Shown: positions 9,856 through 18,822, counted from the stretch's first letter. The stretch is DNA of 64,000 bases from DATLSM01 sp963722965 (GCA_963722965.1 CAVROX010000008.1:1-64000); one strand, 5' to 3'. Notes: generated by a model not told the origin, from the letters alone. Numbers and translations: made by a program.

Positions 9856-10162
9856 GACGCGGCTCCATTCTTGTGACGTTGAGTACTTTCACCGGCCAAT
9901 TCCTTGAGAGTGCCTGAATTCCTGCACGGAGCCGGGTGCGCAGGCGCCACCAGCCCAATCTCTCGCAGAACCTGAGACATTCTGCCGCCCCGTATCGCTT
10001 GGCTCTCGTTGGCGCTGGCGGGTTACTCGTAGCGATTGAACTTGAAGCTGCAGGAGTTAGAGCCGAAGGCTAAGACCGTGACCTGGCGGCTGCCCGCGAG
10101 GGCATCCCCGTCAAGGCAAGACCCGGATCGGCGTTTCACGGAACGCTTAAGAGTCCAATGAC
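9856..10162. other. Intergenic stretch without a recognisable gene
   Basis: No convincing coding frame or structured RNA is seen in these 307 bases. They lie upstream of the DUF4389 gene and downstream of the MpaB-like gene, so they hold the DUF4389 promoter, but I cannot place its elements. Confidence 0.4.
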
Positions 10163-11050
10163 TCAAGCGCCTCTTCGCACCTGCGGTAGGGCGGTGCCGC
10201 CCCGCCGCCGCTCGCCGCGGCTGACCACGTCGAAAAAGACGCTGTTGCGGCCGCGGCGCATCGGGCGGGGGAAGAGACGGCGGGCGCGGCGATGGGCAGC
10301 TGCGATCGAGCGGAAACTAGCCTCCTGCACGGCGCCCCAGCGGATCCCGAAGATCTCCCGCACCTGCGGTGGCAGCGTCCCCTTGATGATCAGGTTTTGC
10401 ACTGCGAGGTTGCCCCGCACCACTGCCGGCACTGGCTGGCGAAATGCAACCAGCGGCGCCATCTCCAGCGCGTGCGGCGTCGCCTTCAACTCTGGCGAAT
10501 TCAGTTTTCCTTCCCACCAGGCGCTGAACTCGCGATGGCTCCCCGGAACCGCTGAGCTCGGCAGTCCAAAAAGTTCACCGAAGCGCACGTAGTCCTGCCA
10601 CAGCGCCTCGCGCTTGGCATCGCTCAGCACTTCCACCAGCGTTTCATACATCACCCGCCCCGAGTCGGCGATCACCGCCAGAGTCCACAGCATCAACTCT
10701 GGATCAAGTGCGGAGTAGGCGGTGCCGGCGGGGTGGTGTCCGACTCCCTCGGGCAGCCTGCCCTTCACACGCTCGTGCACGCGGCGCACCGCGGCGAGCG
10801 CCTCATCGGCCTCATCCTGGCCTCCCAGCAGGACCACCTCCTGGATCTTTGCCGTTCGCGCCAGCCGCTCGAATGGCCGGTCGGCTGAGCGCGTGCTCAG
10901 AATCGTGCCCGTGTAGGTGAGCGGTTCAAGCGCACCGATCAAGAGCGCCCGCTGGCCGTAGAGCAGCCCTACCGAGCGCTCGCCATGGACGCGGCGCGCC
11001 ATCGATCGCCCGGCGGGAAAGTAGTGGGAATCCTGACTGTTGAAATTCAT
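10163..11050 (-). CDS. Oxygenase MpaB family protein (DUF2236)
   Basis: The 295-residue protein matches the DUF2236 family, which includes mycophenolic-acid MpaB and the rubber oxygenase Lcp. Features are an N-terminal region with RRVHGERSVGLLYGQRALLIGALEP, the family's HHPAGTAYSALDPELMLW-like central region with conserved histidine, and a WWEGKL segment. These proteins bind haem b and oxidise hydrophobic substrates. Whether this one binds haem is not visible directly. The C-terminal 30 residues are rich in Arg and probably disordered. It appears to be a single-gene unit. Confidence 0.8.
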   Translation of the reverse strand: MNFNSQDSHYFPAGRSMARRVHGERSVGLLYGQRALLIGALEPLTYTGTILSTRSADRPFERLARTAKIQEVVLLGGQDEADEALAAVRRVHERVKGRLPEGVGHHPAGTAYSALDPELMLWTLAVIADSGRVMYETLVEVLSDAKREALWQDYVRFGELFGLPSSAVPGSHREFSAWWEGKLNSPELKATPHALEMAPLVAFRQPVPAVVRGNLAVQNLIIKGTLPPQVREIFGIRWGAVQEASFRSIAAAHRRARRLFPRPMRRGRNSVFFDVVSRGERRRGGTALPQVRRGA

Positions 11051-11725
11051 CTTGGTTGGCTCCCGCGCTGCCCTTCATCCCGCCCGCATCGAGGACTGCT
11101 GGAGATTCTCTCCCGACCCACTGCGCTCTTGGCCGGTCCGCGGGGACGTTTCGCGATCTCCGCGTGCTTGGGATCAGCAGATCTTATTAGCGCAGCGCCA
11201 GCCTGCCTCACAGACAGGGTTTTGTGCACCGGCTTGATCGGTCCGACGCCTGGCTCGCGGCGGAGCTGCTCGCGGCCGGGCTGTCGGCCCGCCTCGATTA
11301 ACGAGCCGTGCAGCGTAGCGCTTGTCGCCACGCCGCATCGCCACCGACACTCTCTAGAGATCACCGGAGTGAGGCTAGTGGCCAAAGGTCTGTTCGTGGC
11401 CGGTGCGGAATCAGCAGCAGCGACGACGTTTTGTCCACTTCTTCAAACACGCCGGCGAAGCAGTAACACTGAGGCCGCACCCCATCGAGACGTCCACTGA
11501 GGACGAGAAGGTTCTGCTCTTACTAGCCCTTGAACCATCTTCGGCACCACAATCCTGCGCGTACTCGACCTGCCGATCCCACTGAGTTCGGCGAGGCCTT
11601 TGTTCCCTACCACATCCCTTCAGCTTTCACGGTTTGTTTGTCGAGTTATGGACAAGGCAACGGGCGAAGTCCATCTACGCCGTTGCATCGCAGCGGACCA
11701 GGTCAGCTGCCGGGCCTGGGAGGGC
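11051..11725. other. Long non-coding or decayed stretch
   Basis: These 675 bases contain only short overlapping frames on both strands with low-complexity Arg, Ser and Pro composition and no family motif. No tRNA or other RNA fold was recognised. It may contain the promoter of the MpaB-like gene at its left end; the rest could be decayed sequence. Confidence 0.35.
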
Positions 11726-12412
11726 TCACCGCACGCCGGCGATGGCTTTCAGCGGATCTGAGCCCTCCCAACTGCCAGTCGACGCGTAGGGACGGAAGCG
11801 GATGAAGGCGGATTGGTGGTGGAAGGGTCGTGCGCGATCGGCCCTGACGGCCGCCTGGTGGGCGCCCTTCCTGGCGTAGGCATACTCGCGCATCTCAGCC
11901 GTACTTCGCCACAAGGAGAAGGTGGAAACGAGGTGTGGTGGGCGGGTGAGGCCGGTTGAGGCGAGCAGCGCGGGGTGGGAGACCGCCTCGCCTTCGGCTG
12001 GTCCTGAGCTTCGCAGGAACGGGCCGATCCGGCCGAGGCGGAGCTGACCCAAAGTGAGGACGGCGACCGGCTCCGCGTCATCGACCGCACGCTCCTGGGT
12101 TGGGAGGTCGGGCATGCCGGACCAAAAGCCCGAGACTCGCAGCGGCTCCAGCCGCACCGTCCAGCCGCCGGCGAATCGCTCGGCGAGGGCGTGGCGGAGG
12201 GAGAACTCATCCAGCGCCCGATCATCATCCCAGGCTGCGATCAGCCCGACCCGGCCTGGGTTGGGAGTGGGCAGCAGCCGCTCGCCGAGGGGCGCGGTTA
12301 TCACCGTCTCGGCGTAGCGCAGCCCCGGCACATCAGAGCGGTCGGGTCGTTTGCGCAGCACGAGCGGCGTCGCCCGCCAGCCGACGTCGGCCAGGTGCAG
12401 TGAGACGATCAT
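11726..12412 (-). CDS. Spheroidene-monooxygenase (CrtA)-like protein
   Basis: The C-terminal half contains a motif set seen in CrtA-like proteins: STFSLWRSTAEMREYAYAR, then an FHHQSAFIRF motif. CrtA introduces keto groups into acyclic carotenoids. No other carotenoid gene is in the window, and distant homologues occur in non-pigment contexts, so the substrate here is open. The gene is divergent from a TetR regulator, and the intervening 79 bases hold two copies of a palindromic motif. Regulation by that TetR protein is therefore likely. Confidence 0.65.
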   Translation of the reverse strand: MIVSLHLADVGWRATPLVLRKRPDRSDVPGLRYAETVITAPLGERLLPTPNPGRVGLIAAWDDDRALDEFSLRHALAERFAGGWTVRLEPLRVSGFWSGMPDLPTQERAVDDAEPVAVLTLGQLRLGRIGPFLRSSGPAEGEAVSHPALLASTGLTRPPHLVSTFSLWRSTAEMREYAYARKGAHQAAVRADRARPFHHQSAFIRFRPYASTGSWEGSDPLKAIAGVR

Positions 12413-12441
12413 CTTGGTTTCTCCCTCCGCTTACGAAGATA

Positions 12442-12491
12442 ACCTAGGGGAAATTAGGAAGTGATTGTGAGCGTACCTAGGGAGTATTAGG
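12442..12491. promoter_or_regulatory. Twin palindromic operators between the crtA-like and tetR genes
   Basis: Two near-identical 17-base sites, ACCTAGGGGAAATTAGG (12442-12458) and ACCTAGGGAGTATTAGG (12475-12491), lie 33 bases apart, three helical turns. Each has inverted arms (CCTA and TAGG). The second ends exactly at the TTG start of the TetR gene. This is the arrangement expected of an autoregulated divergent TetR operator. Confidence 0.65.
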
Positions 12492-13169
12492 TTGTCAAAT
12501 GGGCCAAAGCGGAGCGGTGGGGCGGTCGCGAAGCGGAAGCGGATCGGCGCCGCTGCCCGCCGCGAGCTGATCATCGCTGCGGCGTCGGAGCTCTTCGCCG
12601 AGCGGGGATACCGGGGGGCTTCGATCGAGGAGATCGCACGGCGCTCGGGGGTGACGCCCCCGGTCCTCTATGACCATTTCGAGTCAAAGCGCGCGCTTTA
12701 CCGGGAGCTGCTCGAGCGCCATTTCGCCGACCTGCGCGGGATCTGGCGCGAGCATTTCCGCGGCGCGGCGCCAGCATCGGAGCGGGTGGCGGCCTCCTTT
12801 GATGCCTGGTTTGCCTACATCGAATCCCACCCGTTCGCCGGTCGGATGCTCTTCCGCGACACCACGGGGGATCCGGAGGTCGATGCGATCCATGCCGAGG
12901 TCGCCGGGCGCAGTCGCGACCAGGTGCTTTCGCTATTTGCCGCCGAGCCCGGAGCCCAGTACCTCGCCGACTCTCTCTCCGGTGAGGGAATGGAAATGGT
13001 GTGGGTTGTTTTGCGGGGCGTCCTCCAGGGGCTTGCGATGTGGTGGTCCGATCACCCCCAGGTGCCGCGCGAGCAGGTCCTCGCCACGGCGATGAACGCG
13101 CTCTGGGTCGGATTTGAGCGAGTGCAGCGGGGCGAGGGGTGGCGTCCTCAGGCGGACGAGGGAACCTGA
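12492..13169 (+). CDS. TetR/AcrR family transcriptional regulator
   Basis: The 225-residue protein begins at TTG 12492 and has the standard TetR N-terminal helix-turn-helix: ARRELIIAAASELFAERGY, then GASIEEIARRSGVTPPVLYDHF, then SKRALYRELLERH. The C-terminal ligand domain is divergent, as usual. It probably represses its own gene and the divergent CrtA-like gene through the paired operators that abut its start. It may also act on the DHA2 exporter gene, whose 3' end overlaps its own 3' end by 22 bases in convergent orientation. The inducing ligand is unknown. Confidence 0.9.
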   Translation: MSNGPKRSGGAVAKRKRIGAAARRELIIAAASELFAERGYRGASIEEIARRSGVTPPVLYDHFESKRALYRELLERHFADLRGIWREHFRGAAPASERVAASFDAWFAYIESHPFAGRMLFRDTTGDPEVDAIHAEVAGRSRDQVLSLFAAEPGAQYLADSLSGEGMEMVWVVLRGVLQGLAMWWSDHPQVPREQVLATAMNALWVGFERVQRGEGWRPQADEGT

Positions 13170-14750
13170 GCCCCGCCGCGCTTGGCCGCTTCGGCCGCGG
13201 TGTCTTCTGTGTGGTAGCGCTCGAGCAATCTGCGCTCCTCCTCGCGCTTGGGAAAGCGGAAGAAGACGAGCGCGGCGCCGAGCACGATCGCGATGATCCC
13301 GGCGCGTGTAGGCCCACTGGTCGCCCTGCAGGAAGGAGGTCTTGGCCGCGGCGATGATCTGGGCGCTGTAGTGGGGGTACTGGGAGGCGGTGTCGGCGGC
13401 GCTGGAGAAGGACTTGGTCAGCTCACCTTCGACGTTGTCGCTGACCTTGCTCGCGCTGGGAGAGGAGGCGATCGCCGCTCCCGCCGCCGCCGCGTAGCCG
13501 GCGGTGAGCAGCGCGCCGAGGATCGACTGCATGATCGCGCCGCCGAGGTCGCGCTGCAGGTCGGCGGTGCCCGACGCCATGCCGGCGCGGCTGACCGGCA
13601 CCGAGCCGGTCAGCGAGTGCGAGGCGGGGGTGCCGGCGAAGCCGACCCCGATGCCGATGAAGGCGTAGCCGAGCCCGACCTTCCAGTAGGGGATGCCGTC
13701 CTTCCAGAGCAACAGCATCGTGAGGAAGCCGAGCACGCAGAAGACGTAGCCGATCAGCAGCGTGAAGCGGGCGCCGCGCGCCTCGACGAGTTTGGCCGAG
13801 CGGGGCGCGACAACGACCATCGCCGCCGCCGCCGGCAGGATCGCCAGGCCGGAGTCCAGGGTCGAGTAGCCGAGCACGTTCTGGAGGAACTGCTGGCCGA
13901 TGAACATCGCCCCCATCAGCGAGCCGAAGACGATGATTCCGGCGCAGGCTGCGACCCAGAAGACGCGCCGCGCGGCCACCTCGAGGTCATATAGCGGCGA
14001 GGCGGCGCGGCGCTGGCGGAGGACGAAGGCGACCGCCGCGGCGATCGCGATCACGCCGAGGCCGATCGCCAGCGTCCCCTTGCCCGGCACCGGCGCGAAG
14101 TTGATCGCCAGCACCAGGGCGGCGACCAACAGGACCGAGAGGATGCCGCCGAGGTTGTCGACCGGGTCTGTCGTCTCGTTGACGTGGGCGGGGACGAGGC
14201 GCCACGCCATGACGAAGGCAAGCGCGGCGAGGGGCAGGGTGATGAAGAAGACCGAGCCCCAGGCGAAGTGCTCCAGCAGGGCGCCGGAGAGCAGCGGTCC
14301 GAGCGAGGCGATCGCGCCGCCGATCGCCGACCACAGCGCGATCGCTTTGGTCCGGGCCGCCCCCGACCACAGCGCGGTGATCAGCGCCAGAGTGGTCGGG
14401 AAGGCCATGCCGGCGGCGAGTCCGCCGATCAGGCGGGCGACGAAGAGGACGCCGATCGAGGGCGCGAGACCGGCGAGCAGGGAGGCCGGGACCGAGAGCC
14501 CCATGCCCAGCAACAGCATCATCTTGCGCCCGTATCGATCGCCGAGCGCGCCGAGGTAGAGCACCGATGTGGCGAGCCCGAGCGAGTAGCCGACGGCGAC
14601 CAGGTTGAGCGAGGTCTGCCCGGCATTGAAGGCCTTGCCGATGTCCGGCAGGGCGACGTTCGCCACCGCCAGGTTCAGGTTGGCGACCGCGGCGACGAGG
14701 ATCAGCGCCGCGAGGACGAGGCCAGCGCGCTTTGGGCCGCTTGACTGCAT
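13148..14750 (-). CDS. MFS drug exporter, DHA2 (14-helix) type, one frame break near 13304
   Basis: The protein starts with a hydrophobic helix and carries the MFS loop signature GALGDRYGRKMMLL and the DHA2 motif C-like region GGAIASLGPLLSG. About 14 membrane helices are evident. The longest frame runs on to 12933, but after GDQWAYT (near 13304) it becomes Arg-rich nonsense. Removing one base there gives AGIIAIVLGAALVFFRFP and a normal stop at 13148. The extra base follows a Thr codon as ACG then C, the same wobble-type insertion seen in the sugar-phosphate genes. Substrate is unknown; such pumps export drugs or dyes by proton antiport. The gene lies 5 bases after the phosphoesterase gene, so the two are probably co-transcribed. 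Confidence 0.8.
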
Positions 14751-14755
14751 TCGCG

Positions 14756-15352
14756 CTAGACCTCGATCCAGGTGCCGGACGGGCCCAGATTGCGGATCAC
14801 CGTCTCGCCGACTCGGCTCTCACACCCCCATGACTCGTGGATGTGGCCGCAGACCGCAAGCGGCGGGCGCTTTTCTTCGATCGCTGCCAACAGCGCCCGG
14901 CTGCCGAAGTGCATGCCGGCGCCGTTGTCGTCGCAGTGGCCCTGCGGGGGAGAGTGCAGGACGAGAATTGCCCCCGCCGGGCAGGGGTCGAGCATCCGCG
15001 CGGCCGCCTCCTCCTCGAGGTCAAAGCTCCACTCCCAGGGCGTCACCGGCACCCCCGCGCCGAGGCCGAAGAAGGAGACTCCGCCGAGTTGCGCGCCCTC
15101 GCCGTGTAAGACCGTAGCCGCTTCCCACCCCGCGGCGGCCTCGCGCAGCGCCGCGGCGGTTTCATTGTTGCCCGGCACGAGCACGGTCGGGGTCTCGATC
15201 ACCGCCAGCGCCGCGATCGTCTCCTCCAGCCCTGCATGAACTGAGGCAAAGTCGCCGGCCCCGATCACCACGTCGGCGCCCGTGGACATCTCGGCCAGAG
15301 CGCCCGCCTGTTCCACGTCCCGGTGTAGGTCGCTGAATGCGAGCAGTTTCAC
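14756..15352 (-). CDS. Calcineurin-like metallophosphoesterase
   Basis: The 198-residue protein shows the full metal-binding set of the family: DLH near residue 8, GAGDF, PGNNE, VLHSPPQGH and CGHIH. These bind two metal ions and hydrolyse a phosphoester bond. It belongs to the small, stand-alone YfcE-like group; the natural substrate cannot be deduced. It is the first gene of a leftward pair with the DHA2 exporter. Confidence 0.85.
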   Translation of the reverse strand: MKLLAFSDLHRDVEQAGALAEMSTGADVVIGAGDFASVHAGLEETIAALAVIETPTVLVPGNNETAAALREAAAGWEAATVLHGEGAQLGGVSFFGLGAGVPVTPWEWSFDLEEEAAARMLDPCPAGAILVLHSPPQGHCDDNGAGMHFGSRALLAAIEEKRPPLAVCGHIHESWGCESRVGETVIRNLGPSGTWIEV

Positions 15353-15425
15353 CTTGCCAACCTACCGCCCGATCGGCAGCGATCAATGCTATTCCCGCCT
15401 ACCAGCGGCTTGGGCGCCGGTAAGA

Positions 15426-15470
15426 CTTAGCCTTTGAACATTCTCAAGCGATCCTTAGCTGGCGCTTAGC
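15426..15470. promoter_or_regulatory. CTTAGC direct repeats in the divergent promoter region
   Basis: CTTAGC occurs at 15426-15431, 15454-15459 and 15465-15470. The last two are 11 bases apart, the spacing used by OmpR/PhoB-type response regulators. The site lies just upstream of the phosphodiester-glycosidase gene. Assignment to a regulator is inference. Confidence 0.35.
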
Positions 15471-15476
15471 GCTGCT

Positions 15477-16670
15477 GTGAAGGTTCACGGTCAGATGGCG
15501 ACGCAGGTCGGCTCCCGCCCCACAGCCCCACCCCTGCCGCCGCGGCGCGCGGTCCCCCGGCTTGCGCCCTGGCGCCGGGGGCGCCGCATCGTGCTGATCG
15601 CGACCGCGATCTGCCTGCTCCCCGCCGGCCTCTCCTACCTCGGGGACATCACCGAACCGCATAACGTTGCCTTCGGCGTCAGCACCGTCGAGTGGATGCG
15701 CGCCCACGGCGGCAACGGGATCGTCTCCCAGATCGAGGACTGGTACTACACGCTGACAGCGCCCTCCAAGGGGGGCCCGCCCCTGCACTCCCTGCCCAAG
15801 GTGGGGGTCGCCGCCGCCAGTGGCGCCGGGGGCCCCGCCCAGCCCTACCGGCCGCCCGACGTCAAGCCGCTGATCCATCCATCGCTGCCGGGCGAGGGAG
15901 TCTGGCGCCCCGCCGCCGCTCATGCCGGTTCCCAGCCACCCGTTCTTCTCACCACCTTCCGCAGCGACCCCGAATATCCGCAGTTCGTCGCTGGTGTCGC
16001 CTGGATCGACTCCCAGCGCACCCACCTCTCCTATGTTCCCGGCCTCGCCGAGCCGCCGGAAATCTCCCACCGCGGGCCGGCCGAGGTTCCGGCGGCGCTC
16101 CGCAAGGGGCTGGTCGCCACCTTCAACGGCGGCTTCCCGCTGGAAACTTCCAATGCTGGGCTGGTCTACCGCGGCCACACGGTGGCCTCGATGGTCGACG
16201 GTATCGCCACGCTGATCGTCTACCGCGACGGCAAGATCGACATCGTTCGCTGGCATGGCGGCTCGACCGCCGGCCCCAGCATCTGGTTTGCCAAGCAGAA
16301 CCTGCCGCCGATCGTCTACGAAGGAAAGCTAAACCCCAACCTCAGCGACGGGCCCGAATGGGGAGCGACGGTTAACAACGCGGTGCGCGTCTGGCGCTCG
16401 GGCCTTGGCATCGACAGCCACGGCAACCTCATATATGCCGTTGCCGACTACCAGACCGTGGGCTCGCTTGCCGAAATCCTCAAGCGGGCCGGTGCGGTCC
16501 GGGCTCTCGAGCTCGACATCAACGAAGACTGGGTCAGCTTCATCACCTACCGGCGTCCGGGCGCGGTCGATCCCGCTCAGCTGCTTCCCAACATCTACCG
16601 GCCGGCGACCCGCTACCTGACCCCCGACGAACGCGACTTCTTCGCCGTCTACGTGAAGGGAGCGTGGTAG
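15477..16670 (+). CDS. Phosphodiester glycosidase family protein (NAGPA-like domain), membrane-anchored
   Basis: The 397-residue protein has a basic N-terminus and a single hydrophobic segment (about residues 38-58), so it is probably anchored with an extracellular domain. The domain contains GLVATFNGGFPLET, a repeated glycine-rich fold, NNAVRVWRSGLGI and ALELDINEDWVSF. This pattern fits the phosphodiester glycosidase (DUF2233, NAGPA) family, which cleaves sugar-phosphate diesters. The substrate may be cell-envelope polymers. It is divergent from a phosphoesterase gene. The start at 15477 is GTG; an ATG at 15495 is an alternative. Confidence 0.7.
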   Translation: MKVHGQMATQVGSRPTAPPLPPRRAVPRLAPWRRGRRIVLIATAICLLPAGLSYLGDITEPHNVAFGVSTVEWMRAHGGNGIVSQIEDWYYTLTAPSKGGPPLHSLPKVGVAAASGAGGPAQPYRPPDVKPLIHPSLPGEGVWRPAAAHAGSQPPVLLTTFRSDPEYPQFVAGVAWIDSQRTHLSYVPGLAEPPEISHRGPAEVPAALRKGLVATFNGGFPLETSNAGLVYRGHTVASMVDGIATLIVYRDGKIDIVRWHGGSTAGPSIWFAKQNLPPIVYEGKLNPNLSDGPEWGATVNNAVRVWRSGLGIDSHGNLIYAVADYQTVGSLAEILKRAGAVRALELDINEDWVSFITYRRPGAVDPAQLLPNIYRPATRYLTPDERDFFAVYVKGAW

Positions 16671-16903
16671 GAGTGGGGCCCCAACGGGTATCGCCGGGAG
16701 CGAGGGCGCGGCGGGCGCTGCTCTTCGACGCGCTCGCCGCGCTCATTCTCGCCGCGATCGTGTTGCACCTGGCCTCGGGCCTCGGCGTGATTGCCTTCTT
16801 CGGTCTGCCGATCCTGCTCCTGGGGCTGCTCTGGATCGGCGTGGAGAGGCTGCGCGCTCGGTTTAGGGCAAGAGCGATCAGGCGATCCGGTCTCGTGTTC
16901 TGA
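16664..16903 (+). CDS. Small membrane protein, two hydrophobic segments
   Basis: The frame overlaps the end of the glycosidase gene by 7 bases, which suggests translational coupling. It encodes 79 residues: a basic N-terminus, two hydrophobic helices (DALAALILAAIVLHLASGL and IAFFGLPILLLGLLWIGV) and an Arg-rich C-terminus. No family was recognised. It is probably a membrane accessory protein. Confidence 0.55.
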   Translation: MVGVGPQRVSPGARARRALLFDALAALILAAIVLHLASGLGVIAFFGLPILLLGLLWIGVERLRARFRARAIRRSGLVF

Positions 16904-16991
16904 GCGCTCGCCCGCCGCAATCACCTGGGGCGTATTTCTTCGCGCAAGAAGTCTCGATGCCGTGCACCGATCCGATAACCTCGCCCTGCTC

Positions 16992-17165
16992 ATGCCGCCA
17001 ATCTTTTGGATCGGTCTCGGGATCGCCGGATTCGTCTTCCTCGTCGGCGTCATCGCCGGCGCCAGGTCGCGCACGGCGACGGTTCTAAGCGGCGCGGCGA
17101 TCGGCGCTTATCTCGGCGTGATGATCGCCTTCCCGCTGCTCGCCATCGGTCTCGCCACGAGTTAA
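16992..17165 (+). CDS. Small membrane protein of 57 residues
   Basis: ATG 16992 opens a frame giving two clean hydrophobic helices (IFWIGLGIAGFVFLVGVIAG and IGAYLGVMIAFPLLAIGLA) joined by a short polar loop. The composition is that of a real membrane peptide. It follows the previous small membrane gene by 88 bases. Function is unknown. Confidence 0.5.
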   Translation: MPPIFWIGLGIAGFVFLVGVIAGARSRTATVLSGAAIGAYLGVMIAFPLLAIGLATS

Positions 17166-17239
17166 CCGCCCATCGACCACGGAACCCTCGAAGGCCCCCG
17201 AGCGGCTGGAGTGGGCGAGCGTGGCTGCGCTGAACTCCT

Positions 17240-17758
17240 CTAGCCGAGAGATTTCTCGCAGCCTGGTATGCCAGCCCGCGAGAACTGGCTGCGCGCATCG
17301 GCCAGAAGAGCCTGCTCATGGGCAATCCATCTCCTCAGCCAATTCGGGGCAAGGCTTGGATGACCCGGCAGCGTTAGCGACAGCTTGACGAAATCGGGGC
17401 GAGCGAGCATCGATGAGAGTCCTGCCAGGAGCGACTGGTCGTCTGCCAGACCGGCTCGGAATGACTTGCCCGCATGCGTCGCGAGCTCTCGAAGTTGGGA
17501 GACCTCTTTCATATAGATCGCAAGTGCCCTGTGCTCGATTTCGAGCCCTTCGGCGACGCTGCCCGGAGACTGCTGCACCTGCTTGAGTGCACGCTGCGCG
17601 CCGCTGCAAACAGCGGCGGCCTGTGCCTGCACGACATCGGGCCTCTGTGCCTGCACGACATCGGGCCTGGTCGTGCTGCCCAGCAGAGTAAGCACAACCG
17701 CCACCACCAGGAAGGGCACACAGATTGTGAGTATCCAGCCGATCGGCGATTGGGGCAC
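17240..17758 (-). CDS. Membrane-anchored hypothetical protein with a tandem octapeptide
   Basis: The 172-residue protein has an N-terminal membrane helix (ILTICVPFLVVAVVLTLLG) and a helical, probably extracytoplasmic, domain. Directly after the helix the octapeptide RPDVVQAQ is repeated twice in tandem, encoded by a 24-base direct repeat (about 17622-17669). I do not recognise the family. Two Cys residues in the domain (AVCSGAQ and IPGCEKS) might form a disulfide. Confidence 0.6.
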   Translation of the reverse strand: MPQSPIGWILTICVPFLVVAVVLTLLGSTTRPDVVQAQRPDVVQAQAAAVCSGAQRALKQVQQSPGSVAEGLEIEHRALAIYMKEVSQLRELATHAGKSFRAGLADDQSLLAGLSSMLARPDFVKLSLTLPGHPSLAPNWLRRWIAHEQALLADARSQFSRAGIPGCEKSLG

Positions 17759-17906
17759 AGGGTTACATCGGAGCGGCGACCGCTGACTTGAGCCCCCAAG
17801 CTAGGCGGCTGTTCCTCATGGGACATTTCCCAAACGCTCGCCTGCCCCAACATGCTGCCCCGGATGGCCAACATCTCGCCTCGGAAATGCGCTAGCCGAG
17901 CCGCGA

Positions 17907-18248
17907 TCAGGCTTCATGAACAGCAGCGACGCCGTCGCTGGTGAAGTGGCGGCGCGTTGGCGGGGCCAGTAGCAGCACAAGCGGGACAAGATTTGCTGCT
18001 ACGCCCACCGGTCGCGCGGCAACCAGGAACGCCACTAAATAGAGAACCGAACCGCCGATCATGACGAACCACAGCCACCGAACCCTCTTGACCAAGAAGT
18101 AGCTCACGGCGAGGAACAGCACGGACGCTACCTCGCCCCAAGTGGTGCGGTGAAACACGACCGCCCAAAGCGCGAGAAGCTCCGTGGCGGCGATATAGAC
18201 GCGCAGCGTCCACGGTGCGCGCGACCAAAGAATCCTTAGCTCACCCAC
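17907..18248 (-). CDS. Small polytopic membrane protein
   Basis: About four hydrophobic segments are seen (LLALWAVVF, VASVLFLAVSYFLV, LWFVMIGGSVLYLVAFLVA and ANLVPLVLLLA). The frame is open from 18329, but the first 27 residues are polar and overlap the divergent gene. GTG 18248, starting VGELRILWSRAPWTLRVYI, looks more natural. No family motif is present. Confidence 0.55.
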   Translation of the reverse strand: MGELRILWSRAPWTLRVYIAATELLALWAVVFHRTTWGEVASVLFLAVSYFLVKRVRWLWFVMIGGSVLYLVAFLVAARPVGVAANLVPLVLLLAPPTRRHFTSDGVAAVHEA

Positions 18249-18322
18249 GGTCGTGCGTTTGATATCGGCTGAGCCGTAGATGCCTTGAGTTTGAGCACGG
18301 CAGGTACCCGCCCAATGCCTAG

Positions 18323-18735
18323 GTGACATTCCAGAACACTCGCCTGGCTCAGCGCCCTCGTCCTTTCGTCGGGACGCTTGTCTTTGCGATCAACATCCTG
18401 GACTCATTCATCGTCGGCCTCTCCACGGCCCTCCAGAACTGGCTCATCTGGTCGCCGGACATGGTCGGCTGTTCGCTCTTTCTCATCTCCGGTCACCTGG
18501 CGATGGTCGAGGTCTGCCACGGCCGGCCCTGCTGGGGGGCCGCGATCTTGGCTGGTGGATCGTCGTTGTCAACCAGCTCGGCTCGGTCATCTTCATGCTC
18601 GCCGCCGTGGCCTCCTTTGTGCGCCCCGCGACGGGCGTCCTGGTCAACGTCTCAATTTCAAACTGGGGCACCTTCGCCGGGGCTGCCTGCTTTGCTCTTG
18701 GCGGCCTCCTCCAGGAGTTCGAGCGCCCCGCTTGA
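18323..18735 (+). CDS. Four-helix membrane protein, YrhK-like, frame break in a G run near 18535
   Basis: The first frame encodes FAINILDSFIVGLSTALQNW and two hydrophobic segments up to VCHGRPCW. After the G run at 18534-18539 the next frame continues perfectly: GRDLGWWIVVVNQLGSVIFM, a further helix, and SNWGTFAGAACFALGGLL, ending at 18735. One missing G, equivalent to a missing third base of a glycine codon, joins them into about 138 residues. The paired NW-x-x-FxGAxCF pattern resembles YrhK-type membrane proteins. Function unknown. Confidence 0.6.
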
Positions 18736-18822
18736 GAGGATTTGTTTCGTGGGCACGCATCTCCAGCTAATCGCCGCTTGTCGGAACCAGGGGCGATTGG
18801 GCCTCGGACCGGAGATCGTTTT

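Noticed and set aside
10985..11500. Rightward frame of 171 codons after the MpaB-like gene
   Set aside because: Ser-, Arg- and Pro-rich composition, no ribosome-binding site, no motif; it starts inside the convergent gene.
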